A DNA stretch of 64,000 nt from Hylemonella gracilis (GCF_004328645.1 NZ_CP031395.1:2257501-2321500); one strand, 5' to 3'; positions 1 to 9,763 are shown, counted from the first letter of the stretch. Program-made: numbers and translations. Notes: generated from the sequence alone by a model not told the origin.

Positions 1-91
1 GACTGGACGCGCGCACCAGCGCGGCTAGGGTTTCGGTGATTTCGGTCGTTGTGTTGGGGTTGATGAGTAGCAGTTCGCGCATGGCGGGCAT
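1..91 (-). CDS. Asp/Glu/hydantoin racemase family protein, N-terminus only (cut by window edge)
   Basis: Reading leftward from an ATG at 91 (or the in-frame ATG at 82) gives MPAMRELLLINPNTT and then an acidic, alanine-rich helix that runs off the window. The LLINPNTT signature near residue 8 is the first beta strand and substrate loop of the aspartate/glutamate/hydantoin racemase superfamily, which interconverts enantiomers with two cysteines (not visible here). Only about 30 codons are present, so the substrate cannot be named. It is divergent from the molybdenum hydroxylase operon, 90 bp away, and may share a control region with it. The family call rests on a short motif. Confidence 0.6.
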   Translation of the reverse strand, partial: MPAMRELLLINPNTTTEITETLAALVRASS

Positions 92-180
92 CGTATCCTA
101 GGGTTTCGCCTAGAACCGCTCGGGCACCGATGAACTGAACAATGGGCGCGCTCCATGACGCACGTGGAAGGAGACAGACC

Positions 181-648
181 ATGCAAGTGAAGTTCAAAGT
201 CAACGGCATGCTCGCGAACGTTGACGTTCCTCCCAACACCTTGCTTGTGCATGCCTTGCGCGAGCAACTGCGTCTGACCGGCACCCATGTTGGCTGCGAC
301 ACGGCGCAGTGCGGCGCCTGCACCGTGATCGTCAATGGCCGGGCCATCAAGTCCTGCAACACCCTGGCCGCGCAGCACGAAGGCGCGGACATCACCACCA
401 TCGAGGGCCTGGCGAAACCCGACGGCACGCTGCACCCCATGCAGGCCGCCTTCAAGGAATGCCACGGCCTGCAATGCGGCTTCTGCACGCCGGGCATGGT
501 CATGAGCGCGGTGGACCTCTGTCGCCACCACCCGAAGGCTGGCGAGGCCGAGATCCGTGAACTGCTTGAAGGCAACCTCTGTCGCTGCACCGGTTACCAG
601 AACATCGTCAAGGCCGTGCAACACGGACGGACGGCGATGGGCGCATGA
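181..648 (+). CDS. coxS: Molybdenum hydroxylase small subunit, [2Fe-2S] protein (CoxS-like)
   Basis: This 155-residue protein is the electron-transfer subunit of a xanthine-dehydrogenase-family enzyme and passes electrons from the molybdenum centre to FAD. The N-terminal plant-type ferredoxin domain has cysteines at about residues 39, 44, 47 and 59 (CDTAQCGAC and a later Cys). The C-terminal helical domain has the second cluster set at about 99, 102, 134 and 136 (CGFC and CRC). Length matches the family. I chose the ATG at 181 over the upstream ATG at 142 because GGAAGGAGA sits just before it and the conserved fold starts there. It is first in the S-L-M gene order. No export signal is seen, so it is cytoplasmic. 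Confidence 0.93.
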   Translation: MQVKFKVNGMLANVDVPPNTLLVHALREQLRLTGTHVGCDTAQCGACTVIVNGRAIKSCNTLAAQHEGADITTIEGLAKPDGTLHPMQAAFKECHGLQCGFCTPGMVMSAVDLCRHHPKAGEAEIRELLEGNLCRCTGYQNIVKAVQHGRTAMGA

Positions 649-682
649 ACCGAAACTGCTTGAACACTGAGGAGACAACATC

Positions 683-3052
683 ATGGGTGCCACCGACTTT
701 GCCAAGCTGCCGCACATCGGCGAGGCCGTCCGCCGCAAGGAGGACTACCGCTTCCTGACCGGCGCGGGGCAGTACACCGACGATGTGAACCTCGCGCACC
801 AGGCGCAGGCCGTCTTCGTGCGTTCGCCGCACGCCCATGCGCGCGTCAAGTCCGTGGACGTGCGCAAAGCCGAAGCCATGCCCGGTGTCCTGAAGGTGTA
901 CGCCGGCAAGGACATCGAAGGCAAGATGAACGGCCTGCCCTGCGGCTGGCTGATCACCAGCACCGATGGCACGCCGATGAAGGAGCCGCCGCATCCCGTG
1001 CTGGCGCAGGGCAAGGTGCGTTACGTGGGTGACCACGTGGCCATGGTGGTGGCCGAGACGCTGCAGCAGGCGCGTGACGCGGCCGAGGTCGTGGAAGTCG
1101 ACTATGACGTGTTGGATGCCGTGGTCGCGGTCGGCGACGCGAAGCGGGGGCCCGCGCTGCACGACATCGCACCCGACAACCATTGCTACAAATGGGCCAT
1201 CGGCGACAAAGCAGCGGTGGACTCGGTATTCGCCAAGGCCGCGCATGTGACCCGCCTCGATCTGGTGAACAACCGCCTGATTCCCAACGCGATGGAACCG
1301 CGCGCGGCCATCGGCAGCTACAACCGGGCGACCGATGAGTACACCTTGTACGTCGCCAATCAGAACCCGCACGTCGAACGGCTGCTGATGACGGCCTTCG
1401 TGCTCGGTCTGCCCGAGCACAAGGTGCGCGTGATCGCGCCCGACGTGGGTGGAGGATTCGGCTCCAAGATCTTCCTCTACGCCGAGGACGTCGCCTTGAC
1501 CTGGGCCGCGCGGCAGCTCAACCGCAGCATCAAGTGGACTGCCGAGCGTGCCGAAGCCTTTCTGTCCGATGCGCACGGACGTGACCATGTCAGCCACGCC
1601 GAGATGGCCATGGACAAGGATGGCAAGTTCCTTGCCCTGCGCGTGCAAACTGACGCCAACCTGGGGGCCTACCTGTCGACGTTCTCCACGGCGGTGCCGA
1701 CCATCCTTTATGCCACCCTGCTGGCCGGGCAGTACACGACGCCACAGATCTACGTGGAGGTCGACGCCTGGTTCACCAACACCGCGCCAGTGGATGCTTA
1801 CCGGGGCGCGGGTCGACCCGAAGCCACCTACCTGCTCGAGCGCCTGGTGAGCCGCTGCGGCTGGGAGCTGGGTCTGGGGCAGGATGAAATCCGCCGCCGC
1901 AACTTCATCACCCAGTTTCCCTACCAGACGCCGGTGGCCCTGCAGTACGACGTGGGTGACTACCGCGCGGCCATGGACAAAGCCCAGAAGCTGGCCGATG
2001 TGGCTGGCTACGCGGCGCGCGTGAAGGCCAGTGAAGCCAAAGGCTTGAAGCGTGGCATGGGTTACTCATCGTACATCGAGGCTTGCGGCATCGCGCCGTC
2101 CAACATCGCAGGTGCCCTGGGCGCGCGCGCCGGCTTGTTCGAGTGCGGCGAGATCCGCGTGCACCCGACCGGCAGTGTGACGGTGTTCACTGGCTCGCAC
2201 AGTCACGGACAGGGCCATGAAACCACCTTCGCCCAGGTGGTCGCGGCGCGCCTGGGCATCCCCGTGGAGAACGTGGACGTGGTGCATGGCGACACGGGCC
2301 GGGTGCCCTTCGGCATGGGCACCTATGGCTCGCGGTCCATCAGCGTGGGCGGCGCGGCCATCATGAAAGCCTTGGACAAGATCGAGACCAAGGCGAAAAA
2401 GATCGCGGCCCATCTGATGGAGGCCAGCGACGCCGACATCGAGTTCAGCGGTGGTGAATTCAAGGTCAAGGGCACGGACAAGAAAATCCCCTTCGGTCAG
2501 GTCGCGTTGACCGCTTACGTGCCCCACAACTACCCGCTCGACAAGTTGGAGCCTGGCCTCAACGAAACCGCCTTCTACGACCCAACCAACTTCACCTTTC
2601 CGGCTGGCACCTACATCTGCGAGGTCGAAGTGGACCCGGCCACGGGCGCGGTGCGGGTGGACCGCTTCACGGCGGTGGACGATTTCGGCACCATCATCAA
2701 CCCCATGATCGTCGAGGGCCAGGTCCACGGCGGTCTGGTGCAGGGCATCGGCCAGGCGCTGTTGGAAAACTGCGTCTACGACCGGCAGACGGGCCAGCTG
2801 CTCACCGGCAGCTTCATGGACTACGCCATGCCACGCGCCGATGATTTCCCGACCTTCCAGCTCGACACCATTTGCACGCCGTGCACCCACAATCCGCTGG
2901 GCACCAAGGGCTGCGGCGAAGCCGGTGCCATCGGCTCGCCGCCGGCGGTGATCAACGCCGTGCTGGACGCCTTGCGCCCGCTGGGCGTGAAAGACTTCGA
3001 CATGCCTGCTTCGCCCGCGCGCGTGTGGGACGCCATCCAGTCCGCCAAGTAA
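683..3052 (+). CDS. coxL: Molybdenum hydroxylase large subunit, form II CoxL-like
   Basis: This 789-residue molybdopterin-binding subunit is the catalytic chain of an aerobic CO-dehydrogenase/xanthine-dehydrogenase-type enzyme. Visible signatures are GGGFG near residue 256, the active-site loop AYRGAGR at about 372-378, a cofactor-contacting GQGHETT segment, and GCGEAGA with the presumed catalytic glutamate at about 746. True (form I) CO dehydrogenases carry AYRCSFR with a copper-binding cysteine. The glycine here defines form II, whose physiological substrate is generally unknown. A GAGGAGA ribosome site precedes the ATG. The gene starts 34 bp after coxS and ends 10 bp before coxM, so co-transcription is clear. 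Do not read it as proof of CO oxidation. Confidence 0.93.
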   Translation: MGATDFAKLPHIGEAVRRKEDYRFLTGAGQYTDDVNLAHQAQAVFVRSPHAHARVKSVDVRKAEAMPGVLKVYAGKDIEGKMNGLPCGWLITSTDGTPMKEPPHPVLAQGKVRYVGDHVAMVVAETLQQARDAAEVVEVDYDVLDAVVAVGDAKRGPALHDIAPDNHCYKWAIGDKAAVDSVFAKAAHVTRLDLVNNRLIPNAMEPRAAIGSYNRATDEYTLYVANQNPHVERLLMTAFVLGLPEHKVRVIAPDVGGGFGSKIFLYAEDVALTWAARQLNRSIKWTAERAEAFLSDAHGRDHVSHAEMAMDKDGKFLALRVQTDANLGAYLSTFSTAVPTILYATLLAGQYTTPQIYVEVDAWFTNTAPVDAYRGAGRPEATYLLERLVSRCGWELGLGQDEIRRRNFITQFPYQTPVALQYDVGDYRAAMDKAQKLADVAGYAARVKASEAKGLKRGMGYSSYIEACGIAPSNIAGALGARAGLFECGEIRVHPTGSVTVFTGSHSHGQGHETTFAQVVAARLGIPVENVDVVHGDTGRVPFGMGTYGSRSISVGGAAIMKALDKIETKAKKIAAHLMEASDADIEFSGGEFKVKGTDKKIPFGQVALTAYVPHNYPLDKLEPGLNETAFYDPTNFTFPAGTYICEVEVDPATGAVRVDRFTAVDDFGTIINPMIVEGQVHGGLVQGIGQALLENCVYDRQTGQLLTGSFMDYAMPRADDFPTFQLDTICTPCTHNPLGTKGCGEAGAIGSPPAVINAVLDALRPLGVKDFDMPASPARVWDAIQSAK

Positions 3053-3062
3053 GGAGCTTGCC

Positions 3063-3854
3063 ATGTACGCATTCACCTTCGAACGCCCCGGCTCGCTGGC
3101 CGACGCTGGTCGGCTCGCCGCCTCGGGTGCCAAGCTGCTGGCCGGTGGCCAGACCTTGCTGCCCTCGATGAGGTTGCGCCTGTCCGATCCAGGCCGCCTG
3201 GCCGATCTGGGCGCCGTGCGTGAACTGGCCGGCATCCGCAAGGACGGTCAAGCTGTGGTGATCGGCGCGATGACCCGCCACGCCGAGGTTGCGGAAAGCA
3301 CAGAGGTCCGATCTGCGATTTCCGCGCTGGCTGACCTGGCCGCGCACATCGGCGACAAACAGGTGCGTGCCCTGGGCACATTGGGGGGCTCGGTGGCCAA
3401 CAACGACCCGGCCGCCGATTACCCCGCCGCCGTGCTCGCGCTGGGTGCGACCGTGCAGACCACGAAACGCCAGATCGCGGCCGACGCCTTCTTCCAGGGG
3501 CTGTTCGCGACGGCGCTGGGCGAGGGCGAGATCATCACCGCCATCCGTTTCCCCGTTCCGAAGCGTGCGGCCTACATGAAGTTCAAGCAGCCTGCCTCGC
3601 GCTTCGCCCTGATCGGCGTGTTCGTCGCGCAGACTGACGCCGGCGTGCGCGTGGCCATCACCGGGGGCGGCAACGGTGTGTTCCGTCACGCCGGACTGGA
3701 GGCGGCTCTGGGCAAGAGCTTCACGCCCGAAGCTGCCGCCAAGGTGGCGATCGATGCGGGCGAACTGAGTGGGGACCTCCACGGTTCGGCGGCGTACCGC
3801 GCTCATCTGATCGGCGTGCTGGCCCAGCGCGCGGTGACCCAGGCGCTGGTCTAG
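3063..3854 (+). CDS. coxM: Molybdenum hydroxylase medium subunit, FAD-binding (CoxM-like)
   Basis: This 263-residue FAD subunit accepts electrons from the iron-sulfur subunit and passes them to an external acceptor. The two family FAD motifs are visible: LAGGQTLLP at about residues 25-33 and [10 protein letters not shown] at about 106-115, followed by a DYPAA segment. The C-terminal third is the CO-dehydrogenase flavoprotein C-terminal domain. It is slightly shorter than the roughly 285 residues usual for CoxM but looks complete. AAGGAG precedes the ATG, 10 bp after the large subunit gene. The order S-L-M matches form II operons, whereas form I operons run M-S-L. Confidence 0.92.
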   Translation: MYAFTFERPGSLADAGRLAASGAKLLAGGQTLLPSMRLRLSDPGRLADLGAVRELAGIRKDGQAVVIGAMTRHAEVAESTEVRSAISALADLAAHIGDKQVRALGTLGGSVANNDPAADYPAAVLALGATVQTTKRQIAADAFFQGLFATALGEGEIITAIRFPVPKRAAYMKFKQPASRFALIGVFVAQTDAGVRVAITGGGNGVFRHAGLEAALGKSFTPEAAAKVAIDAGELSGDLHGSAAYRAHLIGVLAQRAVTQALV

Positions 3855-3966
3855 ACCGGCCCCGCGGTGCGTGTGCGTTGATGCCCAAGGATCCGATCTG
3901 GCGTTGCCGCCCTGACCGAGGCTGCGGCAATTCGACCGCGCCGGACGGATGGGGACGGGGTGGGCG

Positions 3967-4881
3967 ATGACGGCTTCGGTACCTGCCCCCTACGCGTCGA
4001 TCGACGCGGTGCTTGCGGGTCTTCAGGGCAGCGGCTATTTTGCCGACCGTCGACTGGCCGCGGCAGTCTTCCTGGCCTTGCGCCTGCAGCGTCCGCTGCT
4101 GCTGGAAGGTGAGCCCGGCGTGGGCAAGACGGAATTGGCCAAGGCCCTGGCCGTCGCCCTGGGCCGACCTCTGCTGCGCCTGCAGTGTTACGACGGACTG
4201 GAGCTGCGTGAGGCGCTGTATGAATGGAACTATGCCGCCCAGCTCCTGCACCTGCGCGCGGCAGAGACCGCCCATCTGGACGCGGAACGGATCGAGCAGG
4301 AGGTCTACCAGGAGCGTTATCTGATCCGCCGCCCGCTGCTGCAGGCGCTGCAGGCGTCGCCGCCCGGCGCGGTGCTGCTCATCGACGAGGTGGACCGCGC
4401 CGATGAGCCCTTCGAGGCCTTTCTGTTGGAGTACCTCGGCGAATACCAAGTCAGCATTCCCGAGCTCGGCACGGTGCGGGCCGCCGTTGCGCCCGTGACG
4501 GTGCTGACCAGCAACCGCACGCGTGAACTCAACGATGCCGTCAAGCGCCGCTGCCTCTACCACTGGCTGGACTATCCCGAGCGTGAGCGCGAGCTAGCCA
4601 TCGTGCGTGCGCAGGTGCCCGAGGCCGGCGCTGGGTTGTCGGCGCAGATCGCGGCGTTCGTGGGGCGTCTGCGTGAACAACCGTACGCCAGTGCTTTTCA
4701 GCGCGCGCCGGGCTTGGCCGAGAGCGTGGAATGGGCGCGGGCCCTGGTGGCCCTGGACACGCTCGCGCTGGACCCGGAGGTCGTGAGCGACACCGCCGGC
4801 GTGCTATTCAAGCAGCGCGAGGACGTGGCGGCGCTTACGCCGGACTTGGCGCGGGAGCTGCTGGCGCCGCAGGCCGCCTGA
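3967..4881 (+). CDS. coxD: MoxR-type AAA ATPase, molybdenum-hydroxylase maturation (CoxD-like)
   Basis: This is a 304-residue AAA+ ATPase of the MoxR family. The Walker A motif GEPGVGKT lies at about residues 48-55, Walker B LLIDEVD at about 137-143, and a sensor 1 region (LTSNRTRE) near 180. In the carboxydotroph Oligotropha, CoxD is a chaperone-like ATPase needed to assemble the active-site metal cluster. The neighbouring VWA gene is its usual partner. I prefer the ATG at 3967 because conserved sequence begins right after it. An ATG at 3949 in the same frame would add six residues. The 112 bp upstream gap shows no obvious terminator, so it probably belongs to the same operon. Confidence 0.88.
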   Translation: MTASVPAPYASIDAVLAGLQGSGYFADRRLAAAVFLALRLQRPLLLEGEPGVGKTELAKALAVALGRPLLRLQCYDGLELREALYEWNYAAQLLHLRAAETAHLDAERIEQEVYQERYLIRRPLLQALQASPPGAVLLIDEVDRADEPFEAFLLEYLGEYQVSIPELGTVRAAVAPVTVLTSNRTRELNDAVKRRCLYHWLDYPERERELAIVRAQVPEAGAGLSAQIAAFVGRLREQPYASAFQRAPGLAESVEWARALVALDTLALDPEVVSDTAGVLFKQREDVAALTPDLARELLAPQAA

Positions 4882-4936
4882 AAGGTTGGCGACATGGTGC
4901 GCGAGGCGATGATCCCCAGCCCAATGGAGCACCGCG

Positions 4937-6130
4937 ATGCTGCTCGGTGACGCCCGTCGTGGCAAGCTGCCGGAGAACATCGTCGGTTTTGGCCGGGCGC
5001 TGCGGCGCGCCGGCGTGCATCTCGACGGCGCGCGCATCGCGCTGGCCTGCGAGGCCGCGCAGTGGGTGGGCGTCGCCCACAAGCCGGACCTGGGTGCCGC
5101 GCTCGAGGCGGTGCTGGTCTCGCGCGAGCAGGATCGCGCCGTCTTCCGGGAACTGTTCGACGCCTACTTCCGTGATCCCGAGGTGGCGCACAAGCTGCTG
5201 GCGCAGATGCTGCCCAGTGCCGAAGGCCGGGCCGAGCCTTCCCGGCGCCGCCCCCGTGTGCGTGAGGCCTTGACGCCACAGCGTGCCTTCGGCACCCAGA
5301 CGCCCCGACCCGCCGAGACCCCGGTGGAGTTCGACGCCGCCATGACGGCCAGCGACCTGCAGCGCCTGCGGCAAGCTGACTTCAACGCACTGAGTGCCAG
5401 CGAATACCGCCTGGTCGAGCGCCTGGCCCGCGATGTCGCCTTGCCTTTGCCCAGTCTGCGCGCGCGCCGGTCCCGGCCGGACGTGCGCGGCGCGCGCCTG
5501 CACTGGCGCGGCGCCTTGCAGGAAGCCACGCGCACGGGCGGTGAATTGCTGCACTTGCCGCGCCTGCGGCGTCGCGTCGAACCCCTGCCTCTGCTGATCC
5601 TCGTGGACGTGTCGGGCTCGATGGAGCGTTATGCCCGCTTGCTGCTGGCGTTCCTGCATGCCGCGACGCGGCAGGTCGGAGGCCGACGGGTCCGGCGCGA
5701 CCTCTACGCTTTCGGCTCCCACCTGACCGACCTCACGCCGGCCCTGCGCCTGGCCGACACGGACGAGATGCTGGCCGCCGCGAGCATGCTGATCGACGAC
5801 TACGGCGGCGGAACCCGCCTGGGCGCTTCGCTGACCACCTTGCGTACCCAGCATGCGCGGCGCTTGGTCGGCCGGCGCACTCTGGTGCTGCTGGTCAGCG
5901 ATGGTTTGGACACGGGCGCGCCTGAACAGCTCGACGTTGAGCTGGCCTGGCTGCGCCGCCGCTGCCGTCGCCTGCTGTGGCTCAACCCGCTGTTGCGCTA
6001 CGAGGGCTACGCGCCGTTGGCGCGGGGTGCTGCCGCGCTGCACCGGCACGCCGACGGCATGCTGGCCATCCACAATCTGAGCCGGCTTGAAGACTTGGCG
6101 GCCAGCCTGGCCGACCTGCTGGAACATTGA
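4937..6130 (+). CDS. coxE: VWA-domain protein, CoxE-like maturation factor
   Basis: This 397-residue protein has a conserved N-terminal region beginning ENIVGFGRALRRAG and a C-terminal von Willebrand factor A domain. The metal-ion-dependent adhesion site DVSGS lies at about residues 224-228, with a later VSDGLDTG aspartate loop. The middle, rich in Arg, Ala and Pro (about 95-130), is a likely flexible linker. CoxE proteins work with the CoxD ATPase in maturing the molybdenum-hydroxylase active site, and MoxR/VWA pairs act generally as metal-insertion chaperones. It starts 55 bp after coxD and is followed by coxG after 24 bp. The role is inferred from family and position. Confidence 0.88.
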   Translation: MLLGDARRGKLPENIVGFGRALRRAGVHLDGARIALACEAAQWVGVAHKPDLGAALEAVLVSREQDRAVFRELFDAYFRDPEVAHKLLAQMLPSAEGRAEPSRRRPRVREALTPQRAFGTQTPRPAETPVEFDAAMTASDLQRLRQADFNALSASEYRLVERLARDVALPLPSLRARRSRPDVRGARLHWRGALQEATRTGGELLHLPRLRRRVEPLPLLILVDVSGSMERYARLLLAFLHAATRQVGGRRVRRDLYAFGSHLTDLTPALRLADTDEMLAAASMLIDDYGGGTRLGASLTTLRTQHARRLVGRRTLVLLVSDGLDTGAPEQLDVELAWLRRRCRRLLWLNPLLRYEGYAPLARGAAALHRHADGMLAIHNLSRLEDLAASLADLLEH

Positions 6131-6154
6131 GAGAGACTGAGAGAGGAAGCGACC

Positions 6155-6733
6155 ATGGACATGCAAGGCAGCCGCCAGCTCACCGTGACCCAGCAGCAGG
6201 CCTGGGACGCGCTCAACGATCCGGAGGTTTTGCGACGCTGCATCCCCGGCTGCGATCAGGTCGAGGCCACGGGGGAAGGGCAGTACGCCGTCGGCCTCAG
6301 CTTGAAGATCGGCCCTGTGTCGGCCCGCTTCAAGGGCAAGATCACCTTGTCCGATCTGCAGCCGCCTTCTGGTTACACCCTGCATTTCGATGGCCAGGGC
6401 GGTGTGGCGGGTTTTGGCAAGGGCAGCGCCCAAGTCAGCCTGACGCCGGTCGACAGCGGCACAACCCTGGCCTACACGGTGCATGCCCAGGTCGGCGGCA
6501 AGGTCGCGCAGCTTGGTCAACGGCTGATCGATGGCGCGGCGCGCAGTCTGGCCGAGGATTTTTTCAAGCGTTTCGACGAGGAGATGCAAGGTCGTCATGG
6601 CTTGGTGGCGCCATCGTCCAGCCAGGCCGGTGCGCAAGCGCCAGGCAAGGCCGCAAGGCTGTCCAGGTTCCCAGCCTGGGCCTGGACCGTCGCGGCATTC
6701 GCGGTCATCGCTGGCGTGTGGCTGTTGCGCTGA
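6155..6733 (+). CDS. coxG: CoxG family protein (SRPBCC fold, C-terminal membrane helix)
   Basis: This 192-residue CoxG-type protein has an N-terminal START/SRPBCC-like lipid-binding fold (about residues 1-145, opening with a short LTVTQQQAW segment and RRCIPGC). A low-complexity Ser/Ala/Gly linker follows, then one hydrophobic helix at about 172-191 ending in LLR at the C-terminus. CoxG proteins are proposed to attach the hydroxylase to the membrane and the quinone pool, and the tail helix here fits that. GAGAGGAAGCG precedes the ATG. It lies in the same operon as coxSLMDE, 24 bp after coxE and 9 bp before xdhC. Confidence 0.9.
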   Translation: MDMQGSRQLTVTQQQAWDALNDPEVLRRCIPGCDQVEATGEGQYAVGLSLKIGPVSARFKGKITLSDLQPPSGYTLHFDGQGGVAGFGKGSAQVSLTPVDSGTTLAYTVHAQVGGKVAQLGQRLIDGAARSLAEDFFKRFDEEMQGRHGLVAPSSSQAGAQAPGKAARLSRFPAWAWTVAAFAVIAGVWLLR

Positions 6734-6742
6734 GGTCGGTCC

Positions 6743-7822
6743 ATGGACAACCTAGATCTGCGGGTATTGCGTTGTCTGCGCGACTGGCGCCAGGCGGGGC
6801 AGGGTGCGCTGTTGGCCACGGTGGTCCGGACCTGGGGTTCTTCGCCCCGGCCCATCGGGTCCATCATGGCCTTGGCCGACGATGGGGCCGTGGTCGGTTC
6901 TGTGAGCGGCGGCTGCATCGAGGACGACCTGATCGCGCGCTACTCCGGGACCACATCGGAGACCGACGCGCCAGCCCTGCCTGCGGGGCCGACGGGTTTC
7001 GTCAAATACGGCATCACTGCCGACGAGGCGCACCGCTTCGGTCTGCCTTGCGGCGGCACGCTGGAGTTGCTCCTGGAGCGCGATCCGGACCTCACCCGCC
7101 TTCAGGCCTTGGTGCAGGCGTTGGAGGCCGGCCGACTGATGCGGCGCACCGTGCGCCTGGCCGACGGCGCGGTCACGCTCGACGAAGCCGCCGCGCCCGA
7201 GGCGCTGCGCCTGGACGAGGTCGCGCTCGTCAACACCTTCGGCCCGGAGTACCGCATGCTGCTGATCGGGGCCGGGCAATTGACCGAGTACCTGGCAACC
7301 ATGGCCTTGTTCAACGGCTTTGCCGTGACGGTTTGCGATCCGCGCGAGGAATACCGGGGCGGCTGGCGCGTGCCAGGTGCGGTCGTGACAGGCGAGATGC
7401 CGGACGACGTGGTGCGTGCCTTCCGACTGGACCGCCGTTCCTGCGTGCTGGCCCTCACGCACGATCCGAAGCTGGACGACATGGCGCTGCTGGAAGCCCT
7501 GGGCACCGAGGCGTTTTACGTGGGGGCCATTGGCAGTCGCCGCAACAACCTGGCCCGGCGCGAGCGCATGATGGCGCATTTCGGCCAGACGCTGGTCAGC
7601 CTGGCGCGCCTGCGCGGTCCCATCGGTATCTACATTGGCAGCAAGACGCCGAGCGAGATCGCGGTCAGCGTGATGGCCGAGGTGCTGGCGGTCAAGAATG
7701 GCGTCGCTCTGCCGCGCGACGTGGACGTGGCCCAGGCCAAGCTCGCGCGCGAGCGGGACTTGGACGGTCCGGGTGATGTCGTTACCGGCGGGGGGCTGCC
7801 GGGCCGGGTCTGCGGCGCCTGA
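6743..7822 (+). CDS. xdhC: XdhC/CoxI family molybdenum cofactor maturation protein
   Basis: This 359-residue XdhC-family protein binds the molybdenum cofactor and presents it for sulfuration and insertion into the hydroxylase. The N-terminal XdhC/CoxI domain contains RTWGSSPRPIGS and GSVSGGCIEDD. The C-terminal Rossmann domain begins LLIGAGQLTEY near residue 173. A later conserved GAIGSRRN segment and the GPIGIYIGSKTPSEIA stretch are typical. It is the last gene of the operon and converges with the ABC permease gene, with only 4 bp between the stop codons. No readthrough barrier is visible there. Confidence 0.92.
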   Translation: MDNLDLRVLRCLRDWRQAGQGALLATVVRTWGSSPRPIGSIMALADDGAVVGSVSGGCIEDDLIARYSGTTSETDAPALPAGPTGFVKYGITADEAHRFGLPCGGTLELLLERDPDLTRLQALVQALEAGRLMRRTVRLADGAVTLDEAAAPEALRLDEVALVNTFGPEYRMLLIGAGQLTEYLATMALFNGFAVTVCDPREEYRGGWRVPGAVVTGEMPDDVVRAFRLDRRSCVLALTHDPKLDDMALLEALGTEAFYVGAIGSRRNNLARRERMMAHFGQTLVSLARLRGPIGIYIGSKTPSEIAVSVMAEVLAVKNGVALPRDVDVAQAKLARERDLDGPGDVVTGGGLPGRVCGA

Positions 7823-7826
7823 GTGC

Positions 7827-8738
7827 TCAGACCTTGCGCTGCCGTCCCAGCCACCAAGCCAGTGCCACGGTCAATCCCATCACCAGCAGGGAGACCACCG
7901 TCGTCAAGGTGCCCAGCGCGTAGATGGCCGGTGTCGTGACGGTACTGGTCAAGCCCTGCAGCTCCAGGGGCAGGGTGTTGACGTCGCCGATGGCCTGCGA
8001 GGTGCGGGCGATCTCGTCCCAGCTCAGCGTAAAGCCGAACATGCCCACGCCCACGACCGAGGGGCCGATCAACGGCAGAACCACATGCCGGAAGGTTTGC
8101 CAGGGTGTGGCGCCAAGGTCACGTGCCGCTTCTTCGTAGGCCGGATTGAAGCGGTTGAAGACCGCGAACATGATGAGCAGGCCGAAGGGCAGGGTCCAGG
8201 TCAGGTGTGCGCCCAGGGCCGAGGTCATCAGGCCCAGCGCCGTGCCGTAGTTTTCGAGTGTTTCCTGCAGGTAGGGGCTGTGCTCGCCCAGCAGGGTGAG
8301 CAGCCATTTCAGCCCGCCGTCGAGCAGGCGGAACTGCAGGCCGATGCCCAGCGAGATGATGATGGAGGGCATGATCAGGCTGGCCACGCTGACGTAGAAC
8401 AGCGCGTCGCCGCCCCGCAATTTCTTGCGAAAGGCCAGGCCCGCCAGCACTGACAGCACGATCGTCAAGCCCATCACCACCGCGCCCAGGAGCAGGGAGC
8501 GGCGCAGCGCGGCGGCGATGTCCACCGTGCCCAGGCCCTCGGCCAGTTGCCGGAACCAGTGCAGCGAAAGGCCGCGCAGCGGAAAGGTCAGGCCGCCCTC
8601 AGGACCCTGGAAGCTGAGCACGAAGATCGTGACCATGGGGCCGTAGAGAAAGATCACGAAGAGGGTGAAGACCAGGGCCAGGGGCCAGAAACCGGCAGCG
8701 CGCGGCTCGCGCACGCTGCGCGTTTTTTCGGGGAACAC
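7827..8738 (-). CDS. ABC transporter permease, PotC-like (spermidine/putrescine type)
   Basis: This is a membrane permease of the binding-protein-dependent type with about six hydrophobic segments and the EAA loop EEAARDLGATPWQTF (roughly residues 175-190), which docks on the ATPase. It is the fourth gene of the importer read leftward (ATPase, binding protein, permease 1, this one). The open frame can only start at a GTG (8738) that lies next to an intergenic repeat and has no ribosome site. An ATG at 8815 overlaps the upstream stop as ATGA but is one base out of frame, so the annotated N-terminus is doubtful (see findings). The transmembrane part is intact. Confidence 0.85.
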   Translation of the reverse strand: MFPEKTRSVREPRAAGFWPLALVFTLFVIFLYGPMVTIFVLSFQGPEGGLTFPLRGLSLHWFRQLAEGLGTVDIAAALRRSLLLGAVVMGLTIVLSVLAGLAFRKKLRGGDALFYVSVASLIMPSIIISLGIGLQFRLLDGGLKWLLTLLGEHSPYLQETLENYGTALGLMTSALGAHLTWTLPFGLLIMFAVFNRFNPAYEEAARDLGATPWQTFRHVVLPLIGPSVVGVGMFGFTLSWDEIARTSQAIGDVNTLPLELQGLTSTVTTPAIYALGTLTTVVSLLVMGLTVALAWWLGRQRKV

Positions 8739-8741
8739 CGC

Positions 8742-8811
8742 AGAACCGGCTTTGCCGGGCTGCTGGTGTTGCCCCCTTGAGGGGGAGGCGCCGAAGGCGC
8801 TTCGGGGGGAG
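8742..8811. repeat. Comamonadaceae-type palindromic intergenic repeat, copy 1
   Basis: The 70 bp between the two permease genes is almost entirely inverted repeats: ACCGGCTTTGCCGG, then CCCCCTTGAGGGGG, then GGCGCCGAAGGCGC. The first element also occurs at 9769-9783. Such elements fold strongly in RNA and would lie in the middle of the importer transcript. Confidence 0.75.
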
Positions 8812-9711
8812 TCATAACTCTTTCCGAATGTCGACGAGGCGCGTCAGGCCCCAGATGATCATCAGCACCACGGCCAGCAGAATGACTGCGTTGGCCGCCG
8901 CCAGCGGGAACTGCAGGTACTGCGTCTGCACCTGGATGATCTTGCCCACGCTGGCGATCTGCTGGCCACCCATCACGCCGATGGTCACGAAGTCGCCCAT
9001 CACGATGGTGATGACGAAGATGGAACCGATGAGGATGCCCGTCTTCGACAGCGGGACGACCACGTTCCACAGCGTCTGCCAGCCCGAGGCGCCCGCGTCG
9101 CTGGCCGCTTCGAGCAGGCTGCGGTCGATGCGCATCATGCTGTTGAAGATGGGCACGATCATGAACATGGTGTAGAGGTGGACGAAGGCCAGCACCACCG
9201 AGAAATCGGAAAACAGCAACCATTCCACCGGCTGCTCGATCAGACCCAATCCCATCAGCGTCTGATTGACCAGGCCGTTGCGCCCCAACAGCGGCACCCA
9301 GGAAATCATGCGGATGACGTTAGAGGTCCAGAAAGGGACGGTGCAGAGCACGAAGAGCACCGTCTGCATGCCCGGCGAGCGCACGTGGAACGCCAGGAAG
9401 TAGGCGACGGCGAAGCCCAGTACCAGGGTCGCGAGCCAGACCAGGAAGCAGAATTTGAGCGTCGACAGATAGGTGCTGAGCGTGACGCAGAAGTCACCCT
9501 GCTCGGTCAGACTCGCACACCCCTCGAAGATGGTGAGGTAGTTGTCCAGCGTGAAGCCGGGGATCAGCTCGTATTCGCTGAAATGCCAGAAGCTGACGAC
9601 CAGCACCAGCGCCAGCGGAATCAGGAAGAAAAGCAGGAACACCGCCCCGAACGGCCCGGCCTGCCACCAAGCGGGCAGGGTGCGTAGGGACGTGGCGGTA
9701 TTCGTGTTCAT
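8812..9711 (-). CDS. ABC transporter permease, PotB-like (spermidine/putrescine type)
   Basis: This is the partner permease of the importer, about 299 residues. It has a first hydrophobic segment near residues 20-40, five more further on, and the EAA-type loop EAASDAGASGWQTLW around residue 200. I chose the ATG at 9711 because the longer form needs a TTG at 9726. The stop codon overlaps an ATG at 8815 in the ATGA arrangement used for translational coupling, although that ATG is not in frame with the next permease as the sequence stands. Repeats flank this gene on both sides. Confidence 0.87.
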   Translation of the reverse strand: MNTNTATSLRTLPAWWQAGPFGAVFLLFFLIPLALVLVVSFWHFSEYELIPGFTLDNYLTIFEGCASLTEQGDFCVTLSTYLSTLKFCFLVWLATLVLGFAVAYFLAFHVRSPGMQTVLFVLCTVPFWTSNVIRMISWVPLLGRNGLVNQTLMGLGLIEQPVEWLLFSDFSVVLAFVHLYTMFMIVPIFNSMMRIDRSLLEAASDAGASGWQTLWNVVVPLSKTGILIGSIFVITIVMGDFVTIGVMGGQQIASVGKIIQVQTQYLQFPLAAANAVILLAVVLMIIWGLTRLVDIRKEL

Positions 9712-9763
9712 AGAAAGAGAATGCAAACCTCAAGCGAGCGCAGCGAAGCCGTTCCAGGGCTCC

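Noticed and set aside
92..738. Long minus-strand open frame opposite coxS
   Set aside because: It is antisense to coxS, whose two iron-sulfur cysteine sets are unmistakable. Only the first 91 bp are supported on the minus strand, and in another frame.
608..1648. 346-codon minus-strand frame opposite coxL
   Set aside because: High GC produces long antisense frames. The content is His/Arg/Val-rich without family motifs, while coxL is intact.
683..3052. Calling the enzyme a true CO dehydrogenase
   Set aside because: The active-site loop is AYRGAGR, not the AYRCSFR of form I with its copper-binding Cys, and the gene order is S-L-M.
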